Assembly (NCBI GenBank): GCA_030998015.1
Contig: JARWMV010000238.1
Coordinates: forward strand, 1,488,001 to 1,552,000
Length of the DNA stretch: 64,000 nt
Direction of reading: 5' to 3'
Source of the DNA: Ceratorhiza oryzae-sativae
Lineage: Eukaryota; Basidiomycota; Agaricomycetes; Cantharellales; Ceratobasidiaceae
This document shows positions 36,887 to 48,108 of the stretch, one piece after another; within the stretch, counting starts at the first letter, position 1; each line of letters opens with the position of its first letter. The notes beneath the pieces were generated by a model that saw only the letters and a program-made list of their open reading frames with translations, searched no databases and was not told where the DNA came from. Position numbers and translations under genes: made by a program.

Positions 36887-37625
36887 GGGAGTTGATACAC
36901 GTTCTGTGACTCCTCCAATGAGCTTGCCCTGTCGCTACATAGCTATTCGCCATTCGCCTCCGATTGACATCTTACGCTCCTCACCCCCCGCGCGCTGCAG
37001 CTACATTTCGCCGTGACATTTAGAATTGGTTTCTCTCCTTCCGTGATGCTCAAATACCATTAACCTCAAATTTTCACCCCGCGTTGCGGACGCAGGTTTA
37101 TATATATATATATATATATATACATGTTGAACGCCAAATTAAACCAAGTAGCCATTCCTCGAATTGATAACCCGCGTTTAATTATCCTTCATTATGTTGA
37201 ACCCCAATACAAATGCAACAAATTGCGTCAAGGACTTGCTCGACATGAAAGGCCGTTTTTAAGAGTGAGGCGGGATATATATTAACGACATTAGACTCAG
37301 CCTAAATGCGTCTCAAAACTACTATTGGCAAGTTCCACAGCGAAACCACGACTGTGACACCTCACATCACCTGCCCAAACTTTGACAATAAATCCAAGGT
37401 TGAATAATAGGGGTTACGGCCACAAAAGGGGCTACCCACGTTCTCCCAAAAAGAAAACAGGGGAACAATAGTTCAAGATGCCGGTTGTCCACCGAAATCA
37501 ACCTGCCATATCTAGCTGTGCAAGGTCATCCGATAGCATCGAGGTCGGGGAGTCAGTTTGTTCACAGGCCTACATGCAATGAATATAAGTTGAACGTAAT
37601 AGCAGACAAAAATGAGAGGCAAATG
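36887..37625. other. Convergent intergenic region
   Basis: No gene seen. Contains a TA microsatellite at about 37097-37122. Confidence 0.6.
37097..37122. repeat. TA dinucleotide microsatellite
   Basis: About twelve TA units in a row in the 3' flank of the RNase H2C gene. Confidence 0.95.
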
Positions 37626-40480
37626 TCATACCGTTGTATGCTCATTCTCAACCTCTATCCATTTCCGTCGCTCCTCTAGCAATTTCTCTTCCTCCTCTAT
37701 CCATTTTCTTCTCTCCTCAATCCGTTTCCCTCCCTCCGCTATCTGTTTCCTATCCTCTGGCTGTTTCGATGGAGAGAAGGAAACGGGGTGATAAGGAACG
37801 GGGTGATGAGGAACGGTGAGATAAGGAACGGGGTGATAAGGAACGGGGTGATAAGGAACAGAGCTATGTAGGTTCCAGATCCTAATAGTCTCATCCATTG
37901 ACCCAGAAATAAGACGAGCGTTATCAGGAGTGAATGCGACATCCCAAATTGGGCCAGTGTGCCCATATAATACGTTATGAACTGCGCCGGTCCTCGCATC
38001 CCAGATGCATACAGTCTGGTCCACCGACCCAGAGGCTACACTCATGCTGTCAAATGAGAAAGCAACCGACAAGACCGGGCCCGTGTGAGCCGGTTGTCGG
38101 GTGAGAGTCTTACCGAGTCGACAGAGTCTGTGTGACCGACACATTGGAAGAGCCTAGCGCCAGTGGGTAAATCGTACGCCACCATGATCCCCCCGTTGAA
38201 CCCAGCTACAATCATGCTACCATCCGCAGATGTGGCCACCGAACATGCTCGAGCAGGTGTTTCGATTGGTGATCCAATTGGCTGTCTATCGGGTACGTCC
38301 CATAGACGAATAGTGCTACCGCGATATCCAGAGGCTAGCAATCGACCGTCATTCAAGAACTTTACTGAGAGAATCTGATAACCAGGTGCATAACATTGAC
38401 TGCGGGTAGGGGTAAATTTTCCCAAATTCCAGACAAAGATGTGGTGGTTCTGTGGGTTAGAGGCAACCATTTGACCGTCTGGCGAGAATGCCACGGAATG
38501 CAACTGGCTAGGTCCATTCAACACAAGCATAGTCTTTCCAGTGTGCGCATCCAATATCATAACTTTGGCTTCGACAGCAGCGGCGAGGCGAGCGCCGTCT
38601 GGAGATACCGCGAGCGAGCGGACCGGGCCACTAGTGGCTACATATCATTATCGTCATGAGCAAGGGCCTCGGGTTGTATTACTCGGCTTACTTGCTAGAA
38701 TCACTTGTTGGGGAGACGAGCCTCCCATACGTCTTCCCCATGACCCGCTTGGCCCCTCATTTATACTAGATAGCGCTGAATGGATGTCGCCTACACGATC
38801 TATAATCTGATGAGTGCTAGAAAAATCCAGGTACATCAATGCCTACGTTTTTCTCCAGGTGTTACTCGAGGGTTCCACATTTTTCGCCATTCGTTTGGGT
38901 CTGGGTCTGGTACCATATACCGCTGGTCGGCCGTTGGCACATTATGGGCCGTCGCGAGCCGGGGGGCATTCTGATAAACACTACTGACGTTACGAGAGAA
39001 AGTTTGAGAGGCAGTGGAAGGTGACAGATGATCGGCAGTTATCGAGGAAGTATCTCCAGGATAGGACAATAAGTCCATTTTTTCGGGGTACGGAGCTGAG
39101 CCCAAGATATCCTCGAGACTTGGCACCACAGGTTTGCGATGACCAAGGAGCGGCGACTCGTCAGGCTCTGGCCCCTGAGTGTCGATACTACCTTGTACTA
39201 TAGGCAAATTTCTATTTTTAGACATCTCAACAGTTTATCAGTCAAGTTAAACATGTAAGATTGACACAGCCATACCGAGGGCTGTCGCGGATCTGCGTGA
39301 CGAGTAAACCTAGTGCGTCGCTTTCATATGAGAGGATGTTGCCTCACCATCTTGGCTTGACAAATCAATATCTGGGTGGAGACTCGGTGTATATGTTAGG
39401 GGTGCGAACGTTTCTAATTCAGCTGCGTTGATTGATGGATTGGACACATTAGAAGGTCGTATCGGCCACGTTTCCGAGCGTAAGGGCCTGTCCTCTGGGA
39501 CCGCTTCCCAACACTTCTCCACGAAAGCCCAATAGACGTGGAAGTCGTCGCCAGGTGCCGAGATAATAGTGCCAGGTTTTTTGCCCTGGATAATAACCCG
39601 CCTGACTCCCAGCTCGCGCTTGAACTGCTTATAGGGCATCTCCCAAGCTATAACCTTGAGACATTTCGACTATCAATAATGCTGAAACCCCCATCTATAC
39701 AGAAAAACTAACCTCAAGAAGCGTGCATCCCAAGGCCCACATATCTGATGCCGTGGTGTAAGGAAGCCTTCCATCCTGCGTATCACTCTCAACCAGTTCC
39801 GGGCTCATCCATCGACTAAGGCCTGCAAGAGATATTGCAGGCGCAAACATGGCAAAGCTGCTGGTGAGCAACGATAGGCCAAATTCGCCAACCTTGGCTG
39901 TGCCGTCCTCAGTAACGAATATCTTATCCTGATTAGACCGATATGAAATTGTAATGGTGATTATGAAAACGCGGGGCACACCATCTGTAGGCAGCCATGA
40001 ACTACCACAGGATCGTGGGTGTGTAGGTACTTCACACCCAACAAGACTTGCTCAATCTGAAGGGATAATCAATATACGTTTTAGGCACATTTTCTACACC
40101 TTACTAATTGTAACTTCGTTTGCGGGTTGTCTTTGTGTTTGTCCAAGTACTGCCGAGCATAGTTCTGATTAAACCTGATGCAGATTGGGTATTTGTTATC
40201 AACACACCTGCCGTGCTGTCCCATTGCCACAAAATTCGACCCTCAGATCTAGGTTGTCTCCAATCCCAAATATTTTCACTATGTTTTGATGTTGAAGATT
40301 GATCCACTGTGCAGTTTTCGTTCGAAATTCCTGCAATTCTTTTGAAATTAATTCTTTGTACCTCACTGAATAGCTGGGCGTACTTGAATGAACTGCTCAG
40401 CGGGATTATCGGTCGAACTGCGAACCCCCAATTGAGTGCCACGAGACTGGTCATCGCGGGTTTCAAGCCGGGAAGTAGGA
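37626..40480 (-). CDS. Pseudokinase-WD40 fusion protein
   Basis: The kinase part reads, in order: GTQLGVRSSTDNPAEQF (where VAVK with the catalytic Lys is expected), ELQEFRTKTAQWINLQHQN and IVKIFGIG, LDLRVEFCGNGTARQ, YLDKHKDNPQTKLQL, VKYLHTHDPVVVHGCLQM (catalytic loop, normally HGDLK), TAKVGEFGLS (normally DFG), RWMSPELVES, ASDMWALGCTLLEV, FVEKCWEAVPEDRP. Three catalytic positions are thus changed, so it is probably inactive. A short intron (about 39310-39350) joins it to a linker and then about seven WD40 repeats (for example VAFSPDGQMVAS, STIRLWDV, SVDQTVCIWDARTG, SMDETIRIWNL). The end is a run of VPYHP units and a charged KRIEERRKWIEEEEK tail, stop 37626. The N-terminal exon is uncertain. 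Confidence 0.72.
37782..37856. repeat. 15-bp coding minisatellite, five copies
   Basis: Five tandem units of AACGGGGTGATAAGG (two with changes) at 37782-37856. Read on the minus strand they encode the pentapeptide repeat VPYHP/VPYLT of the kinase-WD40 protein, keeping frame because the unit is 15 bp. Confidence 0.9.
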
Positions 40481-41235
40481 ATATTTTCTGTGCTTAAACG
40501 CATTTGCTTTAATACATACTACGAAATCGTCGCTCGCACAATGTATATAGGTGTGGGAGTTAGTGGCTAACTTTAGAGTGTGGGATCTCGACCCTATAGA
40601 AGTGAAATGGTTTGTTAATACTAATATGCTTCAGCATCCGAACCTACAGCCAAATATCCGCAGCAGTCCCTCGGTCGATATAGGTAGTGGTTCCTTGAGT
40701 AGAAAAGGAGAGCAGAAGAAAGGGGACCGGTCGTGAATCCGATACGACCTGGAAACTGTGTGAGCTATATATGCTGTGATTTTGGATATAGAAAGACGGC
40801 TACCTCTCTAGAGCTTGTGTGGTCAGCGCTGGACATTGCGTTGTGTCGATGGTCGTTGCTGTGATCCGCAGGACCTAGTTTAGATTACACTAGAACCCCA
40901 TAACGATGATCAGGGATATATGGGCGCCAAACAGCACCATGTTATCCGCTGTTCCCTTCATCAAGCGAAAACATGTCTGCCTGCACACACGACCTCGCAA
41001 TACGTCCTGTTAAGATATTCAAATCATGCCGGTTCCGCAAGGTGACAAGGATGTTTTTTCAAACTCGGGCGGATGTTATTTGGCAAGTGTGGCCATGGCG
41101 TAACGATGGATATAACTTACGACTTCGTCTGCGTTATCTTCAATAGCGGTCTCATGGAATCACCTGAATCCGAAGTTATAAAAGAGGTTTTTTTGTTTAT
41201 AGCGAGCTCTTTCACTCGTCCTAACGTGATACAAG
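40481..41235. other. Divergent region between two kinase-type genes
   Basis: Head-to-head upstream regions. It must hold first exons or promoters of both genes. A short frame MESPESEVIKE at 41155-41187 followed by a plausible intron could be a 5' exon of the plus-strand kinase; I am not sure of it. Confidence 0.4.
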
Positions 41236-41277
41236 GTCGCTGTTAAAGGGTTCATTTTAAGTAGAGGAAGCGAAGAA
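41236..41277 (+). CDS. Protein kinase gene, exon upstream of the retrotransposon
   Basis: A 42-nt exon reading VAVKGFILSRGSEE. VAVK is the beta-3 strand motif with the ATP-anchoring lysine. It is preceded by a branch-point-like CTAAC (41221-41225) and acceptor CAAG, and followed by a consensus donor GTGAGC at 41278. The rest of the gene resumes at 48109 after the inserted element. Exons further upstream were not identified with confidence. Confidence 0.65.
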
Positions 41278-41285
41278 GTGAGCAT

Positions 41286-41388
41286 TGTAGTAGTAGGTGA
41301 CCGGGGGTATGCCCCCGTGGTAGTGTAGTCGTGCGAGAGCGTGTCAGAGAATCTTATCCTCTTCCACCACCTCTCTCGCCCGTCTCCA
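41286..41388 (+). repeat. Left LTR, 103 bp
   Basis: Identical to 47951-48053 at every base. Contains the perfect inverted repeat CGGGGG-TATG-CCCCCG (41302-41317). Confidence 0.95.
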
Positions 41389-41391
41389 CCG

Positions 41392-41409
41392 TGGTGACGG
41401 GAGTGGTCT
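41392..41409 (+). other. Probable primer-binding site
   Basis: TGGTGACGGG, three bases after the left LTR. A TGG start pairs with the CCA end of a tRNA; I cannot name the tRNA. Confidence 0.55.
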
Positions 41410-41448
41410 TACTACTCGTATCTGCCTTACCGCTCGACAGACCGTTGA

Positions 41449-43328
41449 GGCAAACTGCCCTACCGAGATCCTAAGACCGGGCGCTTTGCAGCCCCACCCC
41501 AAGAGGACCCCGTCGATCTGGAAAGCGACACTAGCTTAGTCGAATCCGTCATCACTGTTGAAAGCGAAGACGAAGCAACAAGCTCCTCGTACGAACGAGT
41601 TTACAGCAGCGAGGCCCCGAGCGTCGAAGCGTTTAGCGACGACGACCCAGTTGTCGCATTGACACACCAACCCAGCTATCTGTCTACCCCTCCGCCCACA
41701 CGCGGGCGTACCCGAGCGAACTCGGACTCCGAGCACACGGTCACAGCAGGCTCACCTACCACGGTTCTTCCGCCTGGCTATTGGATAGCACAGTCCTCAC
41801 CTCGAACACCTGCCCGCGGCGAGGCCTCACTTTGGCCCATAACCCAGGGCACACACCCACTCCCACCGCACACGTTTGTTACACCCGTTAGGCTGACCGC
41901 TAGAGACCTTTACGCTAGTCGCGACTTGCCCCCACACATTCCTAGCACCGTTCCAATACCCCAAACAACCCCACAGCCACCTGCTGCCACCCAAGTTACC
42001 CAGCCACCACCGCCACCTCACGTGATGGCGGATAAAGCTGATATGCACCGTGCACGCAAGCTTGTGCTTGCATTCAGACAATTCGATGGGGATGAAGAGA
42101 GTGAACGAGAGGAGGCATGGTGGGAAGAGTTTGAACAGATTGTAGATGCATACGGAGTTGATGAATCGCAGAAGGCCCAATTATGGCGGTTGAGGGTACC
42201 GCCATCGTCGACTGCAGGACGGTGGGTGAAGCAGAAACTGAGTGAAGACCCCGATTCGTTGAACGAATGGTCAAAGATCAAAGCAGCCGTAAAGCAGCAG
42301 TGGCAGCCGATCGACCAGGCGGAACTGCAGAGAAAAGCGATGAAGGAATGGTATGACCATAGGTTTAAGGAGGGGGATGTGATGACGAAGGTGAAGGGGC
42401 CTGGTGGGGTGGAGGAATTGTTCTATGTTGGGTGGGCTAGGGAGCATCGGAAGCTGGCGCAGGCGCACAGCACAGGGGGCAAGACAGACAAACTACATCA
42501 TACTTGGGAAGTTGTGCTACCAGAACCGATCAAAGGAGCACTGCGGAAAGGACTATCAGATTATACAGACGTTTTAGTGTTGTGCTCAGACATTATGAAG
42601 CTGGAGAGCGGCCAAGTCGAAATGTGGACAAACCTTTCGAAATCAAAGAAGGCAGACTTGGTTGAGCCACCAAAGCAAGACCTTGCCGAAGGGATTGCCA
42701 CGTTGTCCCAACAGATTGCGGCACTAAATATGTCTGGCTCTAGACCAGCAGTTCGGTTTGCGGAGCCCTACAATCAAGGTGCCAGCCCTGCACCTAAGTT
42801 TGCATTAGCAGGTCGTACGACCTACCCACGGGGAAGCGTAGCTCCACCAAACACCCCAGCCACGCAGCCCACCAGCCAGTCAGCATTGCTTAAACCACCG
42901 TTCACGCCAACACGAGCACGCCTGGTCGGGGGAGAACATTTGATGACACACCAACGGGGCGGGCGCAATATGCGACTGCTTTTGCAAACCGGCCAAACCC
43001 AGCAACCCCTCAATCGGCCTTCCCTCTGTCCCCAGGCACACTTCGGCAGACAGCAAGCGTATGCTACCGATGCGGGAAAGGCGAGCACTCAGATTCTGTG
43101 TGCCGGGAAATGCCACTTCCATCTGAGGAGCTCGAATGGCGGAAGGAAGTGAAGAGAGAAATCATTAATCAAACTTACTTCGGAAGGTCCCCTTGTACGC
43201 TGAGCGCCAAGTTAGATGCGTTCCAGATACTGATGGATCATGACCTGCTGGACGAAGCCAAGGCGATTGCAGATGGGCAGGAGGAGGTGTGGGAGGAGGT
43301 GTCGGGAAAAGGCGAGGGTCAGTGGTAG
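41449..43328 (+). CDS. Gag-like polyprotein part of the Ty3 element, frame-broken
   Basis: Open frame from 41449 (after a TGA) with no ATG until 42025 (MADKADMHRARKLVLAFRQF), so either translation starts there or the start has been lost. The N-terminal part is Pro/Ser/Thr rich; the middle (WWEEFEQIVDAYGVDESQKAQ, AAVKQQWQPIDQAEL, GWAREHRKLAQAHS) is a capsid-like helical region. The frame is lost near 42938-42943 (CATTTGATGAC, apparently one T short), after which the other frame carries the nucleocapsid zinc knuckle CYRCGKGEHSDSVC (about 43062-43105), and ends at tag 43326-43328. Confidence 0.8.
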
Positions 43329-44589
43329 AGTACGCGCACCCCACTGGCCGAACCTCTTGCGCAAGTATACACGAGCCACATGGGGAAACTGTAGCTGAAT
43401 GCAATTTAATTGATCTATATACAAGCTATGGCAACCCTGAGGGCACGGAAGACGTTGAACTGGCGGTAGAAAAAGAAAAAAGAAAGACCAAGATAGACGG
43501 TGAAGATGAAGGCATGGATGGCGTGGAAGCGAGCGAGCAAGTAGAAGGCGGACGAACGTACCCGGTGCTGCAGATACTACCTGATCAGCAAACACAAATC
43601 ACGAACTTGCACACAATCCCATACCAACGATGGATCGAGCTGCATAGCACACAAGGATCAATCCTCGCACGTGGAACGTAGATGCGGGATTGCAAGCGAA
43701 CGTACTTGATGCTACGCTTTGGGCAGCCAATGAACACCAACTCGGAACACTTGAGCCATCAACAACCATGCTGCAAGTCGCGGATGGGAAGGCGTCCAGA
43801 TGCGTTGGGCGATGGCGGGGAGTCGTGAAGCTAGAGCAGGAGGCATGGAATATAACTTTCGAAGTCTTCGATTCAAGAGGCGCGTTCGAGGTACTGCTAG
43901 GGAAACCGTGGCTCACCTTAGCAAAAGCGGTCCAATCATTTGACGATGACACACTATGGTTGCCAGGGGGAGGCGGAGCACTCCAGAACCAGTACCCACT
44001 TGCCCTGAAAGAGGAGTCCGAACCATATGAAGCGATAGCAGAGCCAGAACCAGTTGAACAGGAGAGCAAGGAAGGACTGGAGCAGGTGGAGAAGGAAACC
44101 GAGCCAGTTGGAAGTGGGATAGGAGCAGAGGAGGAAGAGTCAATGGATAGAGCGATAGCAGCAAAGGAAGAGGAGACGGAGGGAATAGGGGTGGATGATA
44201 ATGAGGATGATGTAGGATGGCGAAGGGCACCCGCCGGAGTAGAAGAATTGCCGATCTAAGCGAGAGGTACAAGTCGGATGCACATAAAGGGAAAGCGCGA
44301 GGCATGCGTCACGTCGACGTAGCGCAGGTGGAGAAGCTAGAGTCTATGGTCAAAGCGGAAGATACACTAGCCGAAGTCGATAGGCACGAGCCAGAGACGG
44401 ACGCCGTAGGAGAGAGTATAGCAACGCGCTAGATCGAGCGGAACGCTCAGTCCGTAGGCAAAAAGAAGCAGAGAAGGTAGCAGGCGACATGATAAAGGAC
44501 CAGCTAGGCAGCAAGTACGCTTCAGACGTATACCAAACGGAGTTCAATCACAGCGCGCACCTACCGGACACCCCATCTCCTCGAAAGGC
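43329..44589 (+). CDS. Retropepsin-like region of the Ty3 element, frame-broken
   Basis: Two main frames: 43329-43681 (acidic linker) and 43678-44259. The second opens with VDAGLQANVLDATLWAANE, which fits the position of the aspartic protease D-[ST]-G triad but has Ala in the middle, and continues with FEVLLGKPWL, the second conserved hydrophobic-G block of retropepsins. A long Glu-rich tail follows, then a basic stretch KGTRRSRRIADLSER (about 44223). Frames change near 43670, 44235, 44430 and 44600. Whether protease is active cannot be judged. Confidence 0.6.
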
Positions 44590-47500
44590 CAACCCATTTG
44601 CCCCGATCGTGTAGCGACCATCCTGAGTAAGGTCTCAATTGGCACCGACCTCACAGGGGAAGAGCAAAAACAAGTCAAAGACCTAGTTGCCGAATTTGCC
44701 GATATTTTTGCGAACAATCTATCAGAAGTCCTACCAGTGAAAACGCACGCGCACCGGCTAGATATACCAGAAGGCGCCAAGTTCCGCAAGCGGGTAGCGC
44801 AAAAGCCCCTCTCGCAAGCGCAGAAAGACTGGTTATATCCAACTCTGGACCAAATGGAGGTGGCGAACATAATTAAAAGGGTCCCAAACACATACCCTCT
44901 AGCGGTCTCGCCAACCAATGTCGTACCGAAACCAGGAGGCACATCCGAGCCTTCACTCGAGTACCTCCAGTACTTGGCCAATAAAGCCTGCGAAGAAGCA
45001 GGCATGCCCACCCCATACCCCACAATCCAGACAGCTCCACCCCCCAGCACCTAAAGAAGCTAAATTCCGTTTAGTACATAACTTCTCCGAAGTCAATGAT
45101 TTAACCAAAATTCCCCCATTCCCCATGGGCGACTTAGCGGCCAAGCAAAGGAGCGTAGCCGGGCATCGCTTTGTCAACACAGCTGACTTCGCGTCGGGAT
45201 TCAATGCTCTGCCGATGGAAGAAAGGAGCATTAAGTACACGGGGTTCTACGTGGAAGGGAAGGGACATTATGTTTACCTTCGGATGCCGTTTGGGTTGAC
45301 AGGAGCGCCCACCTCCTTCTGCGAAATGCTAGCAGACAGCCTACATGACTTGCTAGGAGATGGAACGGAGATTTGGATGGACGATATAGGGATGGGATTC
45401 GATGACTTCGAAGCAGGGCTAAAGAAGACGAGGATACTATTCGAGAGGTGCAGAGAGAAAGGCCTATCGCTCGCACCAGCAAAAGTTCTGCTGTTCATGT
45501 CAGAAGCTATCTTTGCAGGCGCAAAGGTATCTGTACGAGGTATCAAGCCAGATCCGCGAAAGGTCCAGGCTATACTCGAATGGCCAGAGCCGGGAACAGT
45601 ACTCGAGCTCTTAGGATTCTTAGGACTCACTGGAGCCTTTCGGCCAAAAATACGGGACTACGCTCTCATTGCCAGGCCACTATCAGATCTAACCAGAAAC
45701 GTGAAAGTAGAACGTAGAGGAGAATACAAGTGGGCGCTACAGAATGCAAGAATTGAACTCACAGAGGAAGGGAAACGGGCGTTTGCCGAGCTCAAAATTA
45801 TACTCACTACAAACCCTATTCTTCGTGCCCCAGTGTACGACGGCCGACCATTCATACTGACCACGGACGGGTCCAAGTACGGTTTTGGGGGAATGCTCTG
45901 CCAACGATGGCCGGAACGTGATTCACGGACAGGAAGGATGAAAGACGTGTTATACCCGATTGGCTTCGCGTCCAAACGCACTTCAAGAACCGAAGAAAAC
46001 TACGCACCATTTGTACTGGAAATTGCTGCTCTGAAGTTCGCGTTTGACAGCTTCGAACAAATACTGATGGGTCAAGAAGTCGAGATCGAAACGGACTGCA
46101 AGGCGTTAGCAGATCTTTTGGGAAACAAGAAACTAAACTCTACTCACGAACGATGGAGGGAGTCGATTATTTCACATAGGATTACGGCGGTTAGACATAG
46201 GGCAGGAGTTGAGAACACGGTGTGCGATGCACTTAGTCGGAAATGGCAGTATCGGGAGGAAGAGGAAGAGGGCGAAGGAAGAAATGAAACAATAGATCCA
46301 AGTTGGGAGGCGCATAAAGGGATGGCAGAGGATATGTTTTGGTTGGTTGAGGATGAAGGAAGCAGGAAAGTGTTGGAAAGGTTCGAAAAGGACGCATATT
46401 TTGGAGAAATCGTCCAATATCTGGTGTTGGGGGTGGTTTATGGAGACGATATAACGCCAACAAACGTAGAAAAGGCGCAAAAAAGGGCATCACATAGAGC
46501 AGTAGGGTTTGAGGTAGCCGACGGAAAGTTATGGAGGATTGCAGGGAAAGGATCCAATAGGGCACCAAGGGTCGAGTGTATTCCGAAGGAGGAAGGACCA
46601 GCGCTTGCATTGGCGACGCACGAATCGACAGGCCATTTTGGTCGAGATCTTACTATACTTGCTTTACAGGAACGTTACTTCTGGCCAAACCTCCGTTCAG
46701 ACGTAGTTACAGCCGTCACGTCTTGCCCCAGGTGTCGAAACTTCGGCCCTAAACTCATGCAGGCCTTACTAGCACCAATCACACGGGCTCGCCCATTTGA
46801 CCTCATATGTGGAGATTATCTCTCATTGCCCATCGGAACCGGAGGCTACAAAACGGTCCTACTATTCATCGACGTCTACAGCCGCTTCACATTTGGGTTC
46901 ATAACACGCAACGCTGGGACAGGCTCCTTCACGGTCAAATGCCTAGAAAAGCTCTGCGACCACGTCATGACGCCAAACAGTTTTATGTCGGACAATGGGT
47001 CTCATTTCGACTGTCGCGAAGTGGAAGAATGGGGCGAACAGTGCGGAGCCTCTATACTCCATACACCTCCTTACACCCCATCGGCCAATGGTCTAGTCGA
47101 AGATGCCAATCGTATCCTCTTAGGCAGACTGCGCGCTCTTTGCGCAGGAGACGTTGGCGAAGTTAAAGGCGACCCAAATCGTCCACCGACGCCCCCCCCT
47201 CGCTCCTGGCCAACTTTCTTCAGAGAAGCCATCCGCCAAATGAACGACCGTATCTTGCCCACACTGGGATATTCCCCACGCGAACTTCTTACAGGGGTAC
47301 TCACGGCCGACCGAAAGTACCAAGTCGGAACGGCTCTTAGACAGCAGTACCAAGGCGAGACTTTGCCACAAAACCCTGTCGATGTGAACATGGCTCTCTC
47401 ATACGCACTACGAAGCGACGGCGCTGAACGCGCACTTACCCACGCAAAAGAGAGGAAACGACGCTTCGATACTCATGCCCGAGTCCTAGCAGCAGAAGCA

Positions 47501-47797
47501 GGCGACCTAGTCCAAAAGTATGACGCCCGCTGGGACAACACTCATAGTAACGACCGGAAATTGGTTCCCCGCTGGACGGGACCCTTCCGTGTTCGGGAGC
47601 GAAAGAATACGTCGTATGTGCTTGAGGACCTACAAGGGGAACTCGTCTCACCGGGGACCCATGCCAAGCACCTCAGGAGGTACACACCCCGTCCGGGCTC
47701 TGCGTTGGCTGCGCATATATCGAGTGGAGGCTCGATGCCCGTGCCAGAAGTAATCGCTCAAGACCCAGAGGCAAATAGTATGTTAGAATCTCGATGA
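44590..47797 (+). CDS. Pol: reverse transcriptase, RNase H, integrase of the Ty3 element
   Basis: Reverse transcriptase starts with DLTGEEQKQVKDLVAEFADIF and AHRLDIPEGAKFRKRVAQ; the frame changes at a six-C run (45046-45051), after which RLVHNFSEVNDLT, DFASGFNALPM, YLRMPFGLTGAPTSFCE and the catalytic WMDDIGMG (normally Y-x-D-D) follow. RNase H has LTTDGSKYGFGGMLCQ and ETDCKALADLL. Integrase has HESTGHFGRD...CPRC (zinc-binding H-x4-H and C-x2-C), DLICGDYLSL, FMSDNGSHFD and VEDANRILLGRL (the D, D, E positions). The C-terminal WTGPFRVRERKNTSYVLEDL is the GPY/F-type module. Stop at 47795-47797. From 45052 on the frame is open for about 915 codons. Confidence 0.9.
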
Positions 47798-47935
47798 AGG
47801 ACTGTTGTTCTCGGCGTTCTTGCCTGTTTTGTTTTCTATATTTATGTGGTGGTTGAGTTTGGTTTATTATTGTGTTGAGACCTAGTATACACGAACACTC
47901 TGTACTGTCTCGGACACCCGAGGACGGGCGTTGTC

Positions 47936-47948
47936 ATGTGGGGGGGCA
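47936..47948 (+). other. Polypurine tract candidate
   Basis: A G-rich run (GTGGGGGGGCA) immediately before the right LTR, the expected place for plus-strand priming. Confidence 0.5.
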
Positions 47949-47950
47949 CC

Positions 47951-48053
47951 TGTAGTAGTAGGTGACCGGGGGTATGCCCCCGTGGTAGTGTAGTCGTGCG
48001 AGAGCGTGTCAGAGAATCTTATCCTCTTCCACCACCTCTCTCGCCCGTCTCCA
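47951..48053 (+). repeat. Right LTR, 103 bp
   Basis: Identical copy of 41286-41388, followed by the repeated target bases GCAT (48054-48057). Confidence 0.95.
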
Positions 48054-48108
48054 GCATCCTGCTTCATAATCACACAGCGATTCCAGTGATAACCCTATTG
48101 ATTCCCAG

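Larger units (their letters stand above)
41286..48053 (+). mobile_element. Ty3/gypsy LTR retrotransposon, 6768 bp
   Basis: A complete-length element with identical 103-bp terminal repeats (41286-41388 and 47951-48053) beginning TG and ending CA, a TGG-initial primer site three bases inside the left repeat, a G-rich tract before the right repeat, gag with a CCHC knuckle, a retropepsin-like region, and pol in the order reverse transcriptase, RNase H, integrase (the Ty3 order). It is flanked by GCAT on both sides (41282-41285 and 48054-48057), or AGCAT if the repeat ends one base earlier. The reading frame breaks at several single-base positions (near 42940, 43670, 44600 and 45045 among others). 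It sits 8 bases inside an intron of a kinase gene, same strand. Confidence 0.93.

Noticed and set aside
41449..42024. Separate gene upstream of gag
   Set aside because: Same open frame continues into gag and it lies between LTR and gag; treated as part of gag with unclear start.
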